DNA of 64,000 nucleotides from Branchiostoma lanceolatum (Eukaryota; Chordata; Leptocardii; Amphioxiformes; Branchiostomatidae). The translations under genes were made by a program, and so were the position numbers. Shown piece by piece: positions 35,530-45,222 of the stretch. Below the pieces are notes generated by a model, which worked only from the letters and a program-made list of their open reading frames with translations, was not told the DNA's origin and searched no databases. Within the stretch, counting starts at the first letter, position 1; each line of letters starts with the position of its first letter. The DNA lies in assembly GCF_035083965.1 (NCBI RefSeq), contig NC_089736.1, positions 11,556,207 to 11,620,206 on the forward strand, in the 5' to 3' direction.

Positions 35530-36593
35530 AACTTTGAAGAAAGAGTTCAAGAGTACGTGAAACCGATAGTTAACCGAGGTAAACGGGTGGGCCCGCAAGG
35601 TCCGCCCGGAGGATTCAGGCGGCGTCCGTCCGCGCCCCACCGGCCGAGCATGGATCGCAAGACCGATCGGCCGGCGTCGAGGCGTGCGGACCCGCTTCAG
35701 TTTTTCCGCGACCGGTTCGACGGCGGCCACGTCCCCGCGGAAGGTGCCCGGGGCCCTCGGGTCTCCGGAGTTATAGTCGCGGTGCGTGCGGCGCCCACTG
35801 TCGGACCGAGGACAGGCAATCCACCGCCGCGTCTGCCCATTGCCCCCATGGCGGGCAGGGGCCGGGCCCCCGTCGTGCGGTCGACGGGTGCGCCACGCAG
35901 GGCGCCCGGGGTCTGCGGCGAGGTCCGATCGTCCACCCGACCAGGAACCGTCTTGAAACACGGACCAAGGAGTCTAACGCGTGCGCGACTCAAGGGTGTT
36001 GTACGAAACCCAGAGGCGTAATGAAGGTGAAGGGCCGTCCGTATGTCCGAGGTGGTATCCCCGCCGTCTCCGCGGCGCGGGCGCACCACCGGCCGATCTC
36101 GACCGCTCCGTCGGTGAGGTCGCGCTAGAGCGTGCGCGTTGGGACCGGCCGAAAGATGGTGAACTATGCCCGAGCAGTGCGAAGCCAGGGGAAACCCTGG
36201 TGGAGGTCCGTAGCGATTCTGACGTGCAAATCGATCGTCAAACTTGGGTATAGGGGTGAAAGACTAATCGGACCATTAGGTAGCTGGTTCCCTCCGAAGT
36301 TCCCCTCAGATAGCTGACACCCTGTCTCAGTTTTATCTGGTAAAGCGAATGATTAGAGGTCTTGAGGCTGAAACGACCTCTATCTATTCTCAAACTTTAA
36401 ATTGGTAAGGTGTCCGACTCGCTTGAGTGTAGCCGGGCTTGGAATGCGAGTGCTCAGTGGGCCACTTTTGGTAAGCAGAACTGGCGCTGCGGGATGAACC
36501 GAACGCCGGGTTAAGGCGCCCGATGCGGAGGCTCATCAGACCCCAGAAAAGGTGTCGGTTGATACAGACAGCAGGACGGTGGCCAAGCTTAAT

Positions 36594-36627
<34 letters not shown>

Positions 36628-37492
36628 TCAACTAGCCCTGATAATGGATGGCGCTGGAGCGTCAAGCCCATACCCGGCCGTCGCGGCAGTCCGCTCCGGC
36701 TGAGCCAGGCCGCGACGAGTAGGAGGGCCGCCGCGGTGAGCGCAGAAGCCTCGGGCGCGAGTCCGGGTGGAGCCGCCGCGGCTGCTGGTCTTGGTGGTAG
36801 TAGCAAATATTCAAACGAGACATTCAAAGACTAGCGGAGAAGCGTTCCACGTGAGAACAGTAGTTGGACATGGGTCATGAGTGATAAGCGAAGGCCACTC
36901 GGAAGTGCGGGCCCGGTTTCGTGGTCACTGTGCGTCGCCCCGGCCCGCTCTGCTTGCTCCCGGCGGTAACGAGGTTGGGTCCTCGGGTCCTTCCGAGGTT
37001 CGTCGGGCGTACGGTGGCGGGTGCGGCCGCGGGATTCTGCGCGTCACGAGCCGCCCCGGCATACCGAAAGGGAATCGGGTTAACATTCCCGCGAACGGGG
37101 AAATGTTCGCCCGGCGCGGCAACGCAAGCGAAGTCGTTGACGTGGGTATGAGCCCCGGAAAGAGTGCTCTTTTTTTTGTAAGGCGCACGTGTCCAGGAAT
37201 CGGTTTGCCCGGAAAGCTGCCCCGTAAAGCACCGCGGCTTTTATGGTGCCGGTACGCTGCAATTTTCACGCCTGTCCGTACCCATAACGTAGCAGGTCTC
37301 CAAGGTGAACAGCCTCTCATCGATAGACCAACCTAGGTAAGGGAAGTCGGGTAGCCGGATCCGTAACTTCAGGAGAAGGATTGGCTCTAATAAGTGCTGT
37401 GACGGTCGCACTGGGACAGACAAGGAGTGAGATGGGAGTGTCCGTGGCTGACCGAGGCCAGTTGGCCGGGTCGACCCGCGCATGGAACTGGC
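35154..37492 (+). pseudogene. Truncated, degenerate 28S rRNA (5' ~2.3 kb)
   Basis: Recognisable conserved blocks in order: GACCTCAACTCAGGCAAGAC, AAGCATATTACTAAGCGGGG, CCTCAGTAACGGCGAGTGAA (35230), GTACCGTGAGGGAAAG, GAAAGATGGTGAACTATGCC (36152), GTAGCTGGTTCCCTCCGAAG (36280), GGTAAGCAGAACTGGCGCTG (36470), GAGTGTGTAACAACTCACCT (36602) and CAGGTCTCCAAGGTGAACAG (37290). Changes fall in normally invariant sites, for example ATTACTAAGCG for ATTAGTCAGCG, an insertion after GTGAAACCG, a deletion before AATCCGCTAAGG, and GACCATTAGGTAGC for GAACCATCTAGTAGC. Homology stops at about GGAACTGGC (37485-37492), so the 3' third is absent. It is best read as an rDNA pseudogene fragment rather than an active unit. 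Confidence 0.88.
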
Positions 37493-37682
37493 AACGTGAC
37501 TGATCTTACACAATGGTGCTTTAACATCGAAACGAGGGTGTTTACTGAATTGTACAATCAGATCAGAGAGGGGTTGTTGACCGGCCAGTACAATACTGCA
37601 ACAACGGTTTGGGGTTATTTACCTTCCTGTCCCTTACATGGGAACGTAATAGGCTACCGACCTTTATGTAACCGAAGTACCT
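37493..37682 (+). CDS. Continuation exon of the rDNA-split secreted gene (partial)
   Basis: Directly after 28S homology ends, one frame reads NVTDLTQWCFNIETRVFTEL, then YNQIREGLLTGQYNTATTV, WGYLPSCPLHGNVIGYRPLC and NRST. It ends at a donor, ACCT|GTAAGC (exon end 37682, phase 1). No acceptor lies in front of it; it abuts rDNA. The residue texture (cysteines, amphipathic helix, N-glycosylation sequons NVT and NRS) resembles the extracellular protein begun at 30944, and the strand agrees. I infer that both belong to one interrupted gene. The exon at 43296 has a matching acceptor phase and is a possible, unproven, continuation. Confidence 0.45.
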
Positions 37683-38565
37683 GTAAGCCAGTCCTGTTGT
37701 TGTATATTTGTGAAGTAATTATCTCATTAAAATACAAACACAATCATATTGAAACCTGTGTGGCCTTTTCTCTATTCATATAGTATATTCAGTATATAAG
37801 TGTAATTAGAGAGCGCCGCTAAATGTCCAAATCCTAGCCCTAGACTATATTACATGTACCTAACTTGTTGACAAAGTCCGGCTCGGCAATCATGTCCTTG
37901 CTTATATATGCTTACATGGCGATGGGCCCAACCAGCCAGCAGTGGCCATGTGGGGTGGGGCCTTACACCTGTATGGAAGGTGTGTCGGAATGACTGGTTA
38001 AGTATTAATAGCTACAAAGTGTTGTAGTGTTGACTGCGGTGTATGCTACATGAGTAGAACTATTGACAGCTACATAGTGTTGCAATGTTGACTGCAGTAT
38101 ACTAAGAAAAACATGTCAGGCACAAGTAGAAAATTGACACGGAAAGTTCTACATTACAATGTTTATTTTGATATAAGTGTATGCATATACATATACATGA
38201 ATATAGAATAATAGATACATGTATATATATATATATAGAATGGACAGAAATCCCCATTTCTATATGAGGTGAATGTCGACCATGGTCTAGTGATATTATT
38301 CTTACAATAAAAAACTACATTGCCACAGTTTCAGACTGAATCATGATGTCTTTCAGTGCTCCCACTAAACTTTTGTTGAAATGGACTTTTCCTTTATAAA
38401 AAAGATGACCTATTCTAATCTATCAAGTTCAGACACATATTCTATTTAATACTGCATATACACCATTTTCTCAACATAAAGTTCAGTATTCCTCATCACA
38501 ACAGTCAAAATTTGACATGACCTTGATGCTGACTTGAATGTCATTCACTGGTTTGTAAAAAGCTG
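37683..38565. other. Non-coding stretch
   Basis: AT-rich, with a short (TA)n run at about 38218-38237 and a local repeat of GCTACA(A/T)AGTGTTG(T/C)A at 38011 and 38070. The right end is probably the 3' UTR of the minus-strand gene that stops at 38566. Confidence 0.4.
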
Positions 38566-40952
38566 TCACACATACACTAATTGTACTGCCAAGCTGGGTG
38601 TGAACTCTCTTGATGTGATTCTCACAGCGTGACGAGGCTCATTCAGCCTAGACGGAGGCACCACAAACCACACAAAGTCCTCTGTTACACTAGGCATGGA
38701 CAGTATCCATACAACTTGATCTGCCTGCACAGACCCCCCCCCCCCAAACTGTAAGTAGAACATGGTCTGTGCAGTTTTGAAAGGTGAATATCTTTATAAC
38801 AATATACACTACTATGACTAAATAAAAGGATCTGTTATGTTGAGATAAACATGGTCTCTCAAATTACTTTAGTCTTGTGCCAAAAAGCAGGTTTCCAAGT
38901 TTTCCAACATTACCTTCAAATCTGATGAGAACAGTTAAGTTTTCAAGTGACCAATGTTTTAGGATTAGAAAATAATGGCTGACAAGCCTCCTACGGAACT
39001 CCCCGTATGGCAGCCCTGTTGGTATTCCCAACGTGTGCTGGACTCAGGCATGTCGACTGGGCCCTGCTCTTCTACAAAGTCAATGGTAAAGTTCAGCGTC
39101 CTGTGTGCCGACACACCCCACAGTGCAGACACAACATCTTTTCTGGGAACTCTGAGAAGAAAATACACGAAATGCAACTAATTATTTTACATAGAACATG
39201 ACATTTTATTGCTTGAAATCATAACACGTACAATGTATGGCAACTAGACAAAGGAGCTAGTCTAAAATTGGTATTGGTTAGGTATAATAATAGGGCATGA
39301 TAATAGCATAACATGTAGCCCAAGTTGCCAATCACTGGTATTTATTCTAGAATTTCTACGAATTTTACAATGATTTCTAGCACTATTTTATCCACACAAA
39401 GTCTGCGTACTGTGTTGTGCGACCTTAATTTGACGCCCAAATTTGACACATCCATTCTGGACTCGCCTTTTTACCCTTCTGTCGTAAATACACAAAACGC
39501 CCGGTTTGCGGCAAGCTCACCAACCCCAAAGTTGAGGGTAATCAAGCCTAATTAAAAATTGTCCGAGAAGCAGCAGAACTTGTGTTGACTTTCTACCCAT
39601 AATTTCCATATTTAATCTCCTCTTTTCGTAAAGATTCGCCGGTGGAAATCTAACGTTATATAGAGGTACACGAAAACACGCCCCCCTCCCGCACACTGTC
39701 AGACGTAAAGTTCCCGAGTCAATGTTGGCGATTGTCGACAAAATGACGGTCACTACCAACCATAACTGGCCGATATCAAGTCCAAGTGTCCACAGCGACA
39801 CTGACAACACATGGCGTGCGTTAATATCGGCGTATTTCGCCAAAGACGAACACAACTTACCCGGAGCAAATGGCCGGCAACATCGTGGGAGACCACGAAC
39901 GTGTCCGATGTATGCCCTACCCTACTTCCGGAGCGGAACGCGTCATTTCCGGAGTACAAACAGAAATGATATAGCAAACAGAAATGACATAGTAAACCGA
40001 AATGATATGGCAAATAGAAATGATATAGCAAACAGAAATGATATAGCAAACAGAAATCGTATGGTATTTTGGAATCGTATAGTACCAGATTTTAAAACAA
40101 TACCAACTTTCAAAAATAATAGCACCACATGTATATTCGATTTGAAAAACACATATTCCATTCTAAATTACATACCTATTCGATTTGAAAAACACATATT
40201 CCATTCTAAATTACATACCTATTCCATTTCAAAAAACGTATACGATCTTTTTGACACTGTTTCTGCTTCGTAGTAGCTCATTATAAAAGATGAATAAAGT
40301 CTCTCAAGTTGTTTGGCTGTAGAAAGATGTTTTTTAATGTGTTGGTTTGAAGTATCTTGTACTTGTAGTGTTTCCACGTACTTTTTTTAGCCACCAAAGG
40401 TGAGTAGCTTATACGCGACTATTTTTGGCGGGAACATTAGCGGATCTAATTATGCACACGTGCGCATTCCGACACGCGTTCACTGAGCCAGGCGCACCAC
40501 GTGGCGTTAATTTTTGGCGGGAACATTAGCGGATTTAATTATGCACAAGTGCGCATTCCAACAGGTGGTTCCTGAGCCAGGCGCACCACGTGGCGTTAAA
40601 CCAAAAAGAGACTTCTGTTACAACAATTTTTGCACAAATGTCAACTGAAACTTTCTACAATAGACCGGTAAGAGATACACATAACAAAACCTTCATAATT
40701 TCAATGCTCTAACGTTATGAGCACACCACAGATTGCGAATATTAAAGAAAATGGGGCAAAATGAACTCCAAGCCTCACAGTTTTAATCAAATCAGGACTT
40801 GAAAAACTACACAGTTACACATTTTGTTTTCCCAATATACCTTCCAAGCCCTCACTGAGCGCTTAGAAGCAATATGGACAGAATGGTTTGTTATTTTACC
40901 TTGTATGAACTCGTCTTCTCCACACCACGCCGCCGTCCGTTCGTCTCGCCAT
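38566..40952 (-). CDS. Unrecognised ~130-residue three-exon protein, two possible first exons
   Basis: Exon 1: 40952-40900 (MARRTDGGVVWRRRVHT, donor GTAAAA). Exon 2: 39151-38995 (acceptor TTTTCTTCTCAG; VPRKDVVSALWGVSAHRTLN, FTIDFVEEQGPVDMPE). Exon 3: 38748-38566 (QADQVVWILSMPSVTEDFV, WFVVPPSRLNEPRHAV, ending QLVYV). All phases agree. An AACATGGCG YY1-type start context sits at the ATG. Inside intron 1 lies copy B of the inverted duplicate, whose own first exon (39883-39861, MLPAICSG) also joins exon 2 in phase, so an alternative promoter is possible. Exon 3 begins with a run of 12 G that may slip; a second acceptor (TCTGTGCAG) just after it keeps the phase. No domain recognised. Confidence 0.5.
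39318..40273 (-). repeat. Inverted ~950 bp duplicate, copy B: promoter plus first exon
   Basis: Reverse-complement partner of 29405-30358, including the same 18 bp minisatellite (39958-40056), the ETS-like CCGGAAGT and the MLPAICSG exon with donor GGGTAAGTT. It keeps about 14 bp at its inner end that copy A lacks. It sits in intron 1 of the minus-strand gene, oriented to transcribe exons 2 and 3 of that gene. Two paired copies in opposite orientation 9 kb apart flank the rDNA block. Confidence 0.75.
40422..40599 (-). promoter_or_regulatory. Tandem pair of 89 bp units with E2F sites and E-boxes
   Basis: Two head-to-tail 89 bp units (40422-40510, 40511-40599) differ at about ten positions. Both keep TTTTTGGCGGGAA, a consensus E2F/DP site, and a CCACGTGG E-box near the unit end. 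Differences concentrate between these two sites, as expected if the sites are constrained. They lie about 0.5 kb upstream of the MLPAICSG first exon and inside intron 1 of the 38566-40952 gene, suggesting cell-cycle-linked control of that promoter. The binding is inferred from motif match only. Confidence 0.6.
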
Positions 40953-41451
40953 GTTGTTGTCCTCTCCAAAACTGCACAAGCCAGGAAAAACACATTTTCT
41001 CACCCAGCCACCAAGATATGTCAGTTTAAATCCACCGGAGAAGCGTCCCAACATTATTCTACACACGGATGCAAAAGATTATACGGACAAACCCCCTAAA
41101 AATAAGACGAAAAGTTGCAAACAAAGTAAAAGAAAACTCCACAGCATTCCATCATGCTACAACATCAGTACTAGCTTGGACCATGCCAAATTTGTTTTGA
41201 AGGGGTGTAAAAATCGCCGTAACTTATTCTGCTATTAATTCCTATTAATACGTGGACAAGTACATTGTATCACCAAGTTTGATCAAAAACCTCTCAAAAA
41301 CAATCGTTATGGTGCTCACTTCACCATTTCAGACTGTACGTATACACGTCAACAATACTTTTATCTTGACATGTCTCCCACAATATGTTATCAGTTGGAC
41401 CGCTCCAGTTCAACCAATGATAGCTTGCAACACTTCCCCGAGATACAAATC

Positions 41452-42005
41452 ACGCGTCCGTGTGCCTCATTAATTCATCTTTTTTCACGGTCCTTTTTTA
41501 GCGTCCTCTATCTCTCAGCTCGCAAACTGCAGCATTGCGCACCTTTGCAAGGATAGGATACAACATTGAATTGAAGCAGGTGGCGTATTAGAGCCTCCTT
41601 GGGCAGACCAAATCAAAATGGCATCAGAAAGGAGACACAGCAGGGCTCGGAATACTTTTGAAAACCGATGGTGGGTAAAGAATTTCTCAAAGTGAAGGAG
41701 CAATATCTGTGACAGTCAGCACACAGTTTGCGGGCACAATCGGTTTTCAAAAGTACATGTTTTTCTTGTCTTGCATTTACTGCGTACACATTATTATCAT
41801 TTCGACCCTGATGTGTCTCCTTTCAAATATCATTTTGACTTGGTTTACCCAAGGAGTCTCTACAACACCTGCTTGGAGTATCCTATCCTTGCAACGGCGC
41901 GGTTGATCACGCGGTTCGCAATGCTGCAGTTGACGGTCTGAGAGATAGAGGGCGTTAAAACATGACCGTGAAAAAAGCTGAATTAATGAAGCACACGGAC
42001 GCGTG
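41452..42005. mobile_element. Foldback element with ~260 bp arms
   Basis: The left arm starts ACGCGTCCGTGTGCCTCATT and the right arm ends with the reverse complement (AATGAAGCACACGGACGCGT). Inner matches include TTTTTTCACGGTC, GCGTCCTCTATCTCTCAG, GCAGCATTGCG, AGGATAGGATAC and GGAGACACA. The loop is near 41725. The arms are clearly diverged, so it is old. No open frame of interest. Confidence 0.65.
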
Positions 42006-42030
42006 TAGTTGTGCCTTGCATTAACATAGC

Positions 42031-42138
42031 CTGGAGTCCAGCCTTCTTAGCTTTAGTGTAGTCCCCTACCCAAGCTCCGCTTCTTGGCGAGGAGCGGAGC
42101 TTGGGTAGCAAGCTAAAGCTAGTGAAGCCTGGACTCTC
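42031..42138. mobile_element. Hairpin MITE, AGCCTGGA family
   Basis: CTGGAGTCCAGCCTTCTTAG at the left pairs with CTAGTGAAGCCTGGACTC at the right, with an inner perfect pair CTACCCAAGCTCCGCT / AGCGGAGCTTGGGTAG. A 108 bp hairpin without coding content. Confidence 0.65.
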
Positions 42139-42286
42139 AACATGCATGTAAAGTTGGAGAGTTGCCAGCGCAGTTTGGCAATTCCAAAAGATCTGGAAGC
42201 AACAGCACCAGACGTTTGCCAAGTTTTAACACTATAAGACTCCCCGTTTGTAAATGACAGTGTCCATAGCTGACTAAAGTACCAAG

Positions 42287-42607
42287 GTGCTTAGCAAACT
42301 CGTTCATTTAACGCTAGGAACACAGTTACATTACTCCAAAGTGGCGCTAACATTTCCACAAACCAAAGACAGTGTGTCTAACCATATTTCAGCTGCAAAG
42401 AAGGGCGTTAACGAAAGTCAATTGGATTTTAGATCGACAGTCTGTTATACTGTGTTGTATTCACTAAAGTTGGATAATCAGGGCATAGAAGATTTCAAGG
42501 TTGACCTTTACGTACCTCGGGTCACCAAGGAGGTCACTACATTATCCTGGTTACCCAGCTTAAAACCATTTTGCACAGTACAACCGATTGTCGATCTAAA
42601 ACAATGA
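42287..42607 (+). CDS. Candidate coding exon, unrecognised
   Basis: A 106-residue frame with protein-like texture, including HYSKVALTFPQTKDSVSNHI, YSLKLDNQGIEDFKVDLYVP and SWLPSLKPFCTVQPIVDLKQ before a stop. An acceptor TTTAACGCTAG lies at 42317, so the exon may start at 42318 in phase 1. No partner exon could be matched with confidence, and it may be chance. Confidence 0.25.
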   Translation: MLSKLVHLTLGTQLHYSKVALTFPQTKDSVSNHISAAKKGVNESQLDFRSTVCYTVLYSLKLDNQGIEDFKVDLYVPRVTKEVTTLSWLPSLKPFCTVQPIVDLKQ

Positions 42608-42715
42608 ATTCCTCCTGAAATCGACTATTTCTTTTTTTTAAAAACCTAGAACAGGGCTTGATGCAATATATTTGGTTTTTGTAATTGTTAGTGTCACTAG
42701 GGGCACTGTTACTGA

Positions 42716-42960
42716 GTAAACAAACAGGTTTGCTGAGAACCTTGGTTGTAGTACCTCAGACAGCCGTATAGCGTCTCTCTTGTACCGTGCCGACTGCACA
42801 TATGGTACGTTGATAATGGATGACATTTATCGACTTCTCCTTGCGTATCAACTGTGCCATTTTACCAGCGTATACGTAAACGATACAAACAAACAAGCGA
42901 GTTCGCTGCGAGCTCTAGTTGCAGTACTGCAGTCAGCCGTAGAGTGTCTCTTTTGAACCG
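42716..42960. repeat. Degenerate tandem duplication (two ~80 bp units)
   Basis: The unit at 42716-42793 (AACAGGTTTGCTGAGA ... CAGCCGTATAGCGTCTCT) recurs at 42882-42962 (AACAAGCGAGTTCGCTGCGA ... CAGCCGTAGAGTGTCTCT), 166 bp apart, with many changes. Confidence 0.55.
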
Positions 42961-43295
42961 TGGCGAAAGCGCGTGGTACTAGGACAAGTTGTCATATCGT
43001 AGAAGGCTCAAGTGTCAAAACCGAGGGACGGTACCACACGACACTGTCTATTGTATCTGTACCGAGTCATACGGGTCGTGCCAGCGCGATGCCTCTTCGG
43101 GAACAAGGGTGTCTGATGCCGCAGGGACGGCTACAGCACCCCGACGAAAGACTCCACTAGCTGTGATACATCTCGAGGACCACACAGCAGCGCCCCAAAC
43201 GGTCGTTTGACACAGTGCAGATTTGAACTCGGGGGAACTGCAGTTGTTGGAATTTATTTTCGAAATTTTGTGTTTTTACTCCATTTCATTTCTAG

Positions 43296-43516
43296 GCGGT
43301 TTTGTCATAATAGTAACGAGAGTATCCAATACAAATATATCAAGTACCACTTACCTTACCTCCAAGCAAATCTCCACGGAGGCAAAATACTGTCCAGGCA
43401 TCCAACAATCTTCAGGCAGCCCTTATGATAGCAGATGGATTCTTCTTCCTACGATTGGCCTTTCATTTGTCAAGGAGGGATTTGAAGTCCGGTTCCATCC
43501 CAGTGTTGTAACCTAG
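43296..43516 (+). CDS. Candidate last coding exon, unrecognised
   Basis: The acceptor CCATTTCATTTCTAG is followed in phase 1 by GFVIIVTRVSNTNISSTTY, then STEAKYCPGIQQSSGSP, YDSRWILLPTIGLSFVKEGF and EVRFHPSVVT before TAG. The sequence is well composed for a protein end and begins with a hydrophobic strand. Its phase matches the open donor at 37682 on the same strand, so it might end the rDNA-split gene, but there is no sequence proof. No family recognised. Confidence 0.35.
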
Positions 43517-43699
43517 ATGCCCAGATTCCCGCCTGATTACTGGTTACTTGCCTTCTTTCCGCTCATTATTTACTCCTCCTCAGAGACAACTGGCATGTGT
43601 GTGAAAGAAGACTAGAATCTATGATATAGGCATTCTTTATTATTCATTCAATCAGATAATGCACGCCATTAGTTAGACGCCATTCATTCACTCGCATGC
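43517..43699. other. Non-coding spacer
   Basis: Short spacer between the candidate exon and the minisatellite; nothing recognised. Confidence 0.35.
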
Positions 43700-43965
43700 A
43701 AACTTTCCTGTCCTTGGTGCTGAACACCTTCCGCGCATAGCCAAACATTCCTGTTTCTGGTGTTTAAAACCATCCGCACAGCCTAACACACCTGACCTTG
43801 GTGCTGAACACCACCCACACATAGCCAAACATTCCTATCCTTGGCACTGAACACCATCCACACATAGCCAAACATTCCTATCCTTGGCACTGAACACCTT
43901 TCACATAAAGTCAAACATTCCTATCCTTGGTGCTGAACACCATCCACTTATATGCAAACATTACC
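43700..43965. repeat. Minisatellite, ~43 bp unit, about six copies
   Basis: Units are built on CCAAACATTCCTATCCTTGG, followed by (C/T)(A/G)CTGAACACCATCCACACATAG. The middle units are closest to each other and the outer ones more diverged, the usual pattern of array turnover. The start is ragged. Confidence 0.8.
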
Positions 43966-44918
43966 ACACAAAACACCATTCAGGAAGAACTTTAAGGTTT
44001 GCTCTCCGCAATTTATTTGTACTTCATTAGAACTCTGATGGTCAAGTTTGAGACGTCGCGCGTGATTCACTTGGACGAATTTGCTACTGTCAGTGGGGGC
44101 CCCTATCGGTTTCTTTAAGTTCTGCAGTTGTTATATTTTTCAACTGCAATTTCCTTAGCTCATAGCATTCGCTCTTGATCCATTTGCTGCCCTGATGCTG
44201 ATTGGTTCATACCTTCACGAATGTTCCTACATGGTATTTGGTTTCAGATTAGACAGGATCTCTAAAGGTATAAAAAGTGTTGACTGGTTGATGTCTTCAA
44301 AACATGTTTAGAAATAGATCTATGCACAACATCTAGAAATAAGGGACAGCTAAGACTTATGTAAGAGACTATTATTGTTTTAATATTTTTTTCCTGTCTC
44401 CTATACTGAGACTAATAATTTAGTATGAATTACTTTGAACAGCAGATATTATTCATATGTTTATTTTCCTAATACATGTAACAATATGAAACAGTTATTC
44501 GCAATTGTTTGGAAATCTTAGAACATATAGTATTATATTCCATCATTGACACATCATATATACAAATATAACCAATTCTTCGTTTTCTATCTTAAGTGTT
44601 TTTGTGAGGCTTTAGATAATATGTGTTTCTGTATATGTGCATGTAATGTTGACATTAAGTTGAATAATCCATTTTTTGTTGATATCGCTTTTATCATGGG
44701 GGTTCTTTGGCGTATGCGGCATGCCCCACAAGGATGATTGCCTGCTCCTATCTGGTGACTGATTGCCTCCGAAATTCAAATCTGCCACACGGAGTCCCCA
44801 GATGTTGACTCATCAGAACTGGAGTGCTGACGCCGATGGTCTACCTTCTTGCTGGGAAACAGACGACGAATCAGCACGGATCCTTTCACACATTTCATTG
44901 TTTGTTTGTTTTGCTTGT
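43966..44918. other. Non-coding stretch
   Basis: AT-rich sequence without a supported exon. A frame at 44763-44915 with text like QMLTHQNWSADADGLPSCWE looks partly protein-like, but it has no splice sites and runs into a SINE tail, so it was not called. Confidence 0.35.
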
Positions 44919-45120
44919 ATTGCATACCCGTATGTCGTACTGAGGTCACCTGGTGGTGCCGAATGGCAGCCGCCCAGACCCTTGCGACAGTTCCACAAAA
45001 TGCAAGTGTGGATAAGATATAATATATATGTTGTGTATTGTGTGGAACCTGTAATACCCTGCATCAATTCAGCGCTAGAAAGGCTGCCATTGCGGGTAAT
45101 TTCTGGCCAATAAAAACCAT
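44919..45120 (+). repeat. SINE tail fragment
   Basis: Shares CGAATGGCAGCCGCCCAG, CAAGTGTGGA, TTGTGTATT, CTGCCATTG and GGGTAATTTCTGGCCAATAAA with 48957-49120. The head is missing. The ending in a (C)CAATAAA-type tail is typical of this family. Confidence 0.65.
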
Positions 45121-45222
45121 TATTATTATACTAGGCTATTCCAGTTCACAAGTCTAGTAGAGAGAAATCCAAAGTGTTAGCTTTGGGCTCTAGTAGTAGT
45201 CCACTGTGTTCTGCTGCTGCAG

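Noticed and set aside
35197-37336. Open frames of 90-254 codons across the 28S region
   Set aside because: They overlap conserved 28S rRNA sequence on both strands.
44763-44915. Frame with QMLTHQNWSADADGLPSCWE-like text
   Set aside because: No splice sites, and it runs into a SINE tail; likely part of the repeat or chance.
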